A DNA stretch of 64,000 nucleotides, taken from Bacteroidales bacterium (GTDB lineage: Bacteria; Bacteroidota; Bacteroidia; Bacteroidales; Lentimicrobiaceae). Positions 63,847 to 64,000 of this stretch are shown one piece after another (positions within the stretch are counted from its first letter, which is position 1; every line of letters begins with the position of its first letter). The DNA is taken from assembly GCA_022837485.1 (NCBI GenBank), contig JALHHH010000012.1, forward strand, positions 1-64,000, in the 5' to 3' direction. The notes below the pieces were generated by a model. The model was not told where the DNA came from, did not search any database, and was given only the letters and a program-made list of their open reading frames with translations. The translations under genes were made by a program, and so were the position numbers.

Positions 63847-64000
63847 AATTATATGATTTAAGGTTAATAATGAGAGTAAACTTCGTAAAGTAGCGGACTG
63901 TTTAAAATATGCCCGGGCAATATCAGGCTGTCAGCAATAAACGAGGCATTCGTCCGTGCAAACCGGTTGCCTGTCAGATTCAGGCCTGCCGAAAGATAAG

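Noticed and set aside
1..64000. tRNA, rRNA, CRISPR arrays, insertion sequences, prophage genes
   Set aside because: No cloverleaf sequences, repeat-spacer arrays, transposase motifs or phage structural genes were recognised on reading both strands; the intergenic gaps are short and mostly explained by promoters and terminators.

Overview
The window looks like a chromosomal segment of a Bacteroidota bacterium, most likely Bacteroidales/Marinilabiliales-like. The evidence is several secreted proteins ending in type IX secretion (T9SS) C-terminal domains, gingipain-type C25 peptidases, GH92/GH29/GH3 glycosidases with Bacteroidota-style domain make-up, LytTR/LytS and hybrid two-component systems, and promoter elements of the Bacteroidota type (-7 TAnnTTTG) rather than E. 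coli -10/-35 boxes. No tRNA, rRNA, CRISPR array, insertion sequence or phage gene was seen. Genus cannot be assigned from the sequence alone.

Layout. 0-18 kb: an island of secreted proteases (two C25 gingipain-like, one papain-like, one subtilisin-like, all but the first with a visible signal peptide and all with a T9SS sorting domain). It is interrupted by a sensor kinase/NtrC-type regulator pair (3.1-6.6 kb) and an AlgX/AlgJ-like SGNH protein (14.4 kb). 18-22.7 kb: housekeeping and transport genes (aldehyde dehydrogenase, DMT exporter, rplU-rpmA with a textbook promoter and terminator, a Wzx-like flippase). 22.7-34.7 kb: glycan breakdown (GH29 fucosidase and GH92 mannosidase in one operon, a divergent NagB-LmbE fusion for amino-sugar phosphate, a GH3 with a PA14 insert) plus a GT2 glycosyltransferase/GNAT pair. 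34.7-40.9 kb: a compact acyl-carrier set (SDR, KAS III-like enzyme, fatty acyl-AMP ligase-ACP didomain, free ACP, B12-type radical SAM), the best candidate here for an undescribed pathway. 40.9-47.8 kb: a signalling block (multi-PAS kinase, membrane hybrid kinase, LytTR regulator with LytS kinase). 48-56 kb: a transglutaminase-like lipoprotein, uracil/xanthine permease, small beta-rich protein, rsgA, a broken alpha/beta hydrolase and a T9SS protein. 56-60.5 kb: a MacAB-like efflux operon with two permeases. 60.9-63.9 kb: acyltransferase, bile-acid-symporter-family protein and a small lipoprotein.

A recurring oddity is that three minus-strand genes (PAS kinase at 43.2 kb, alpha/beta hydrolase at 54.8 kb, BASS transporter at 62.4 kb) each continue in a second reading frame, with a few conserved residues missing at the switch. 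This is what short internal deletions, or assembly errors, would give. Coordinates of starts were adjusted where an internal ATG fits a signal peptide, family start or promoter better than the longest frame.
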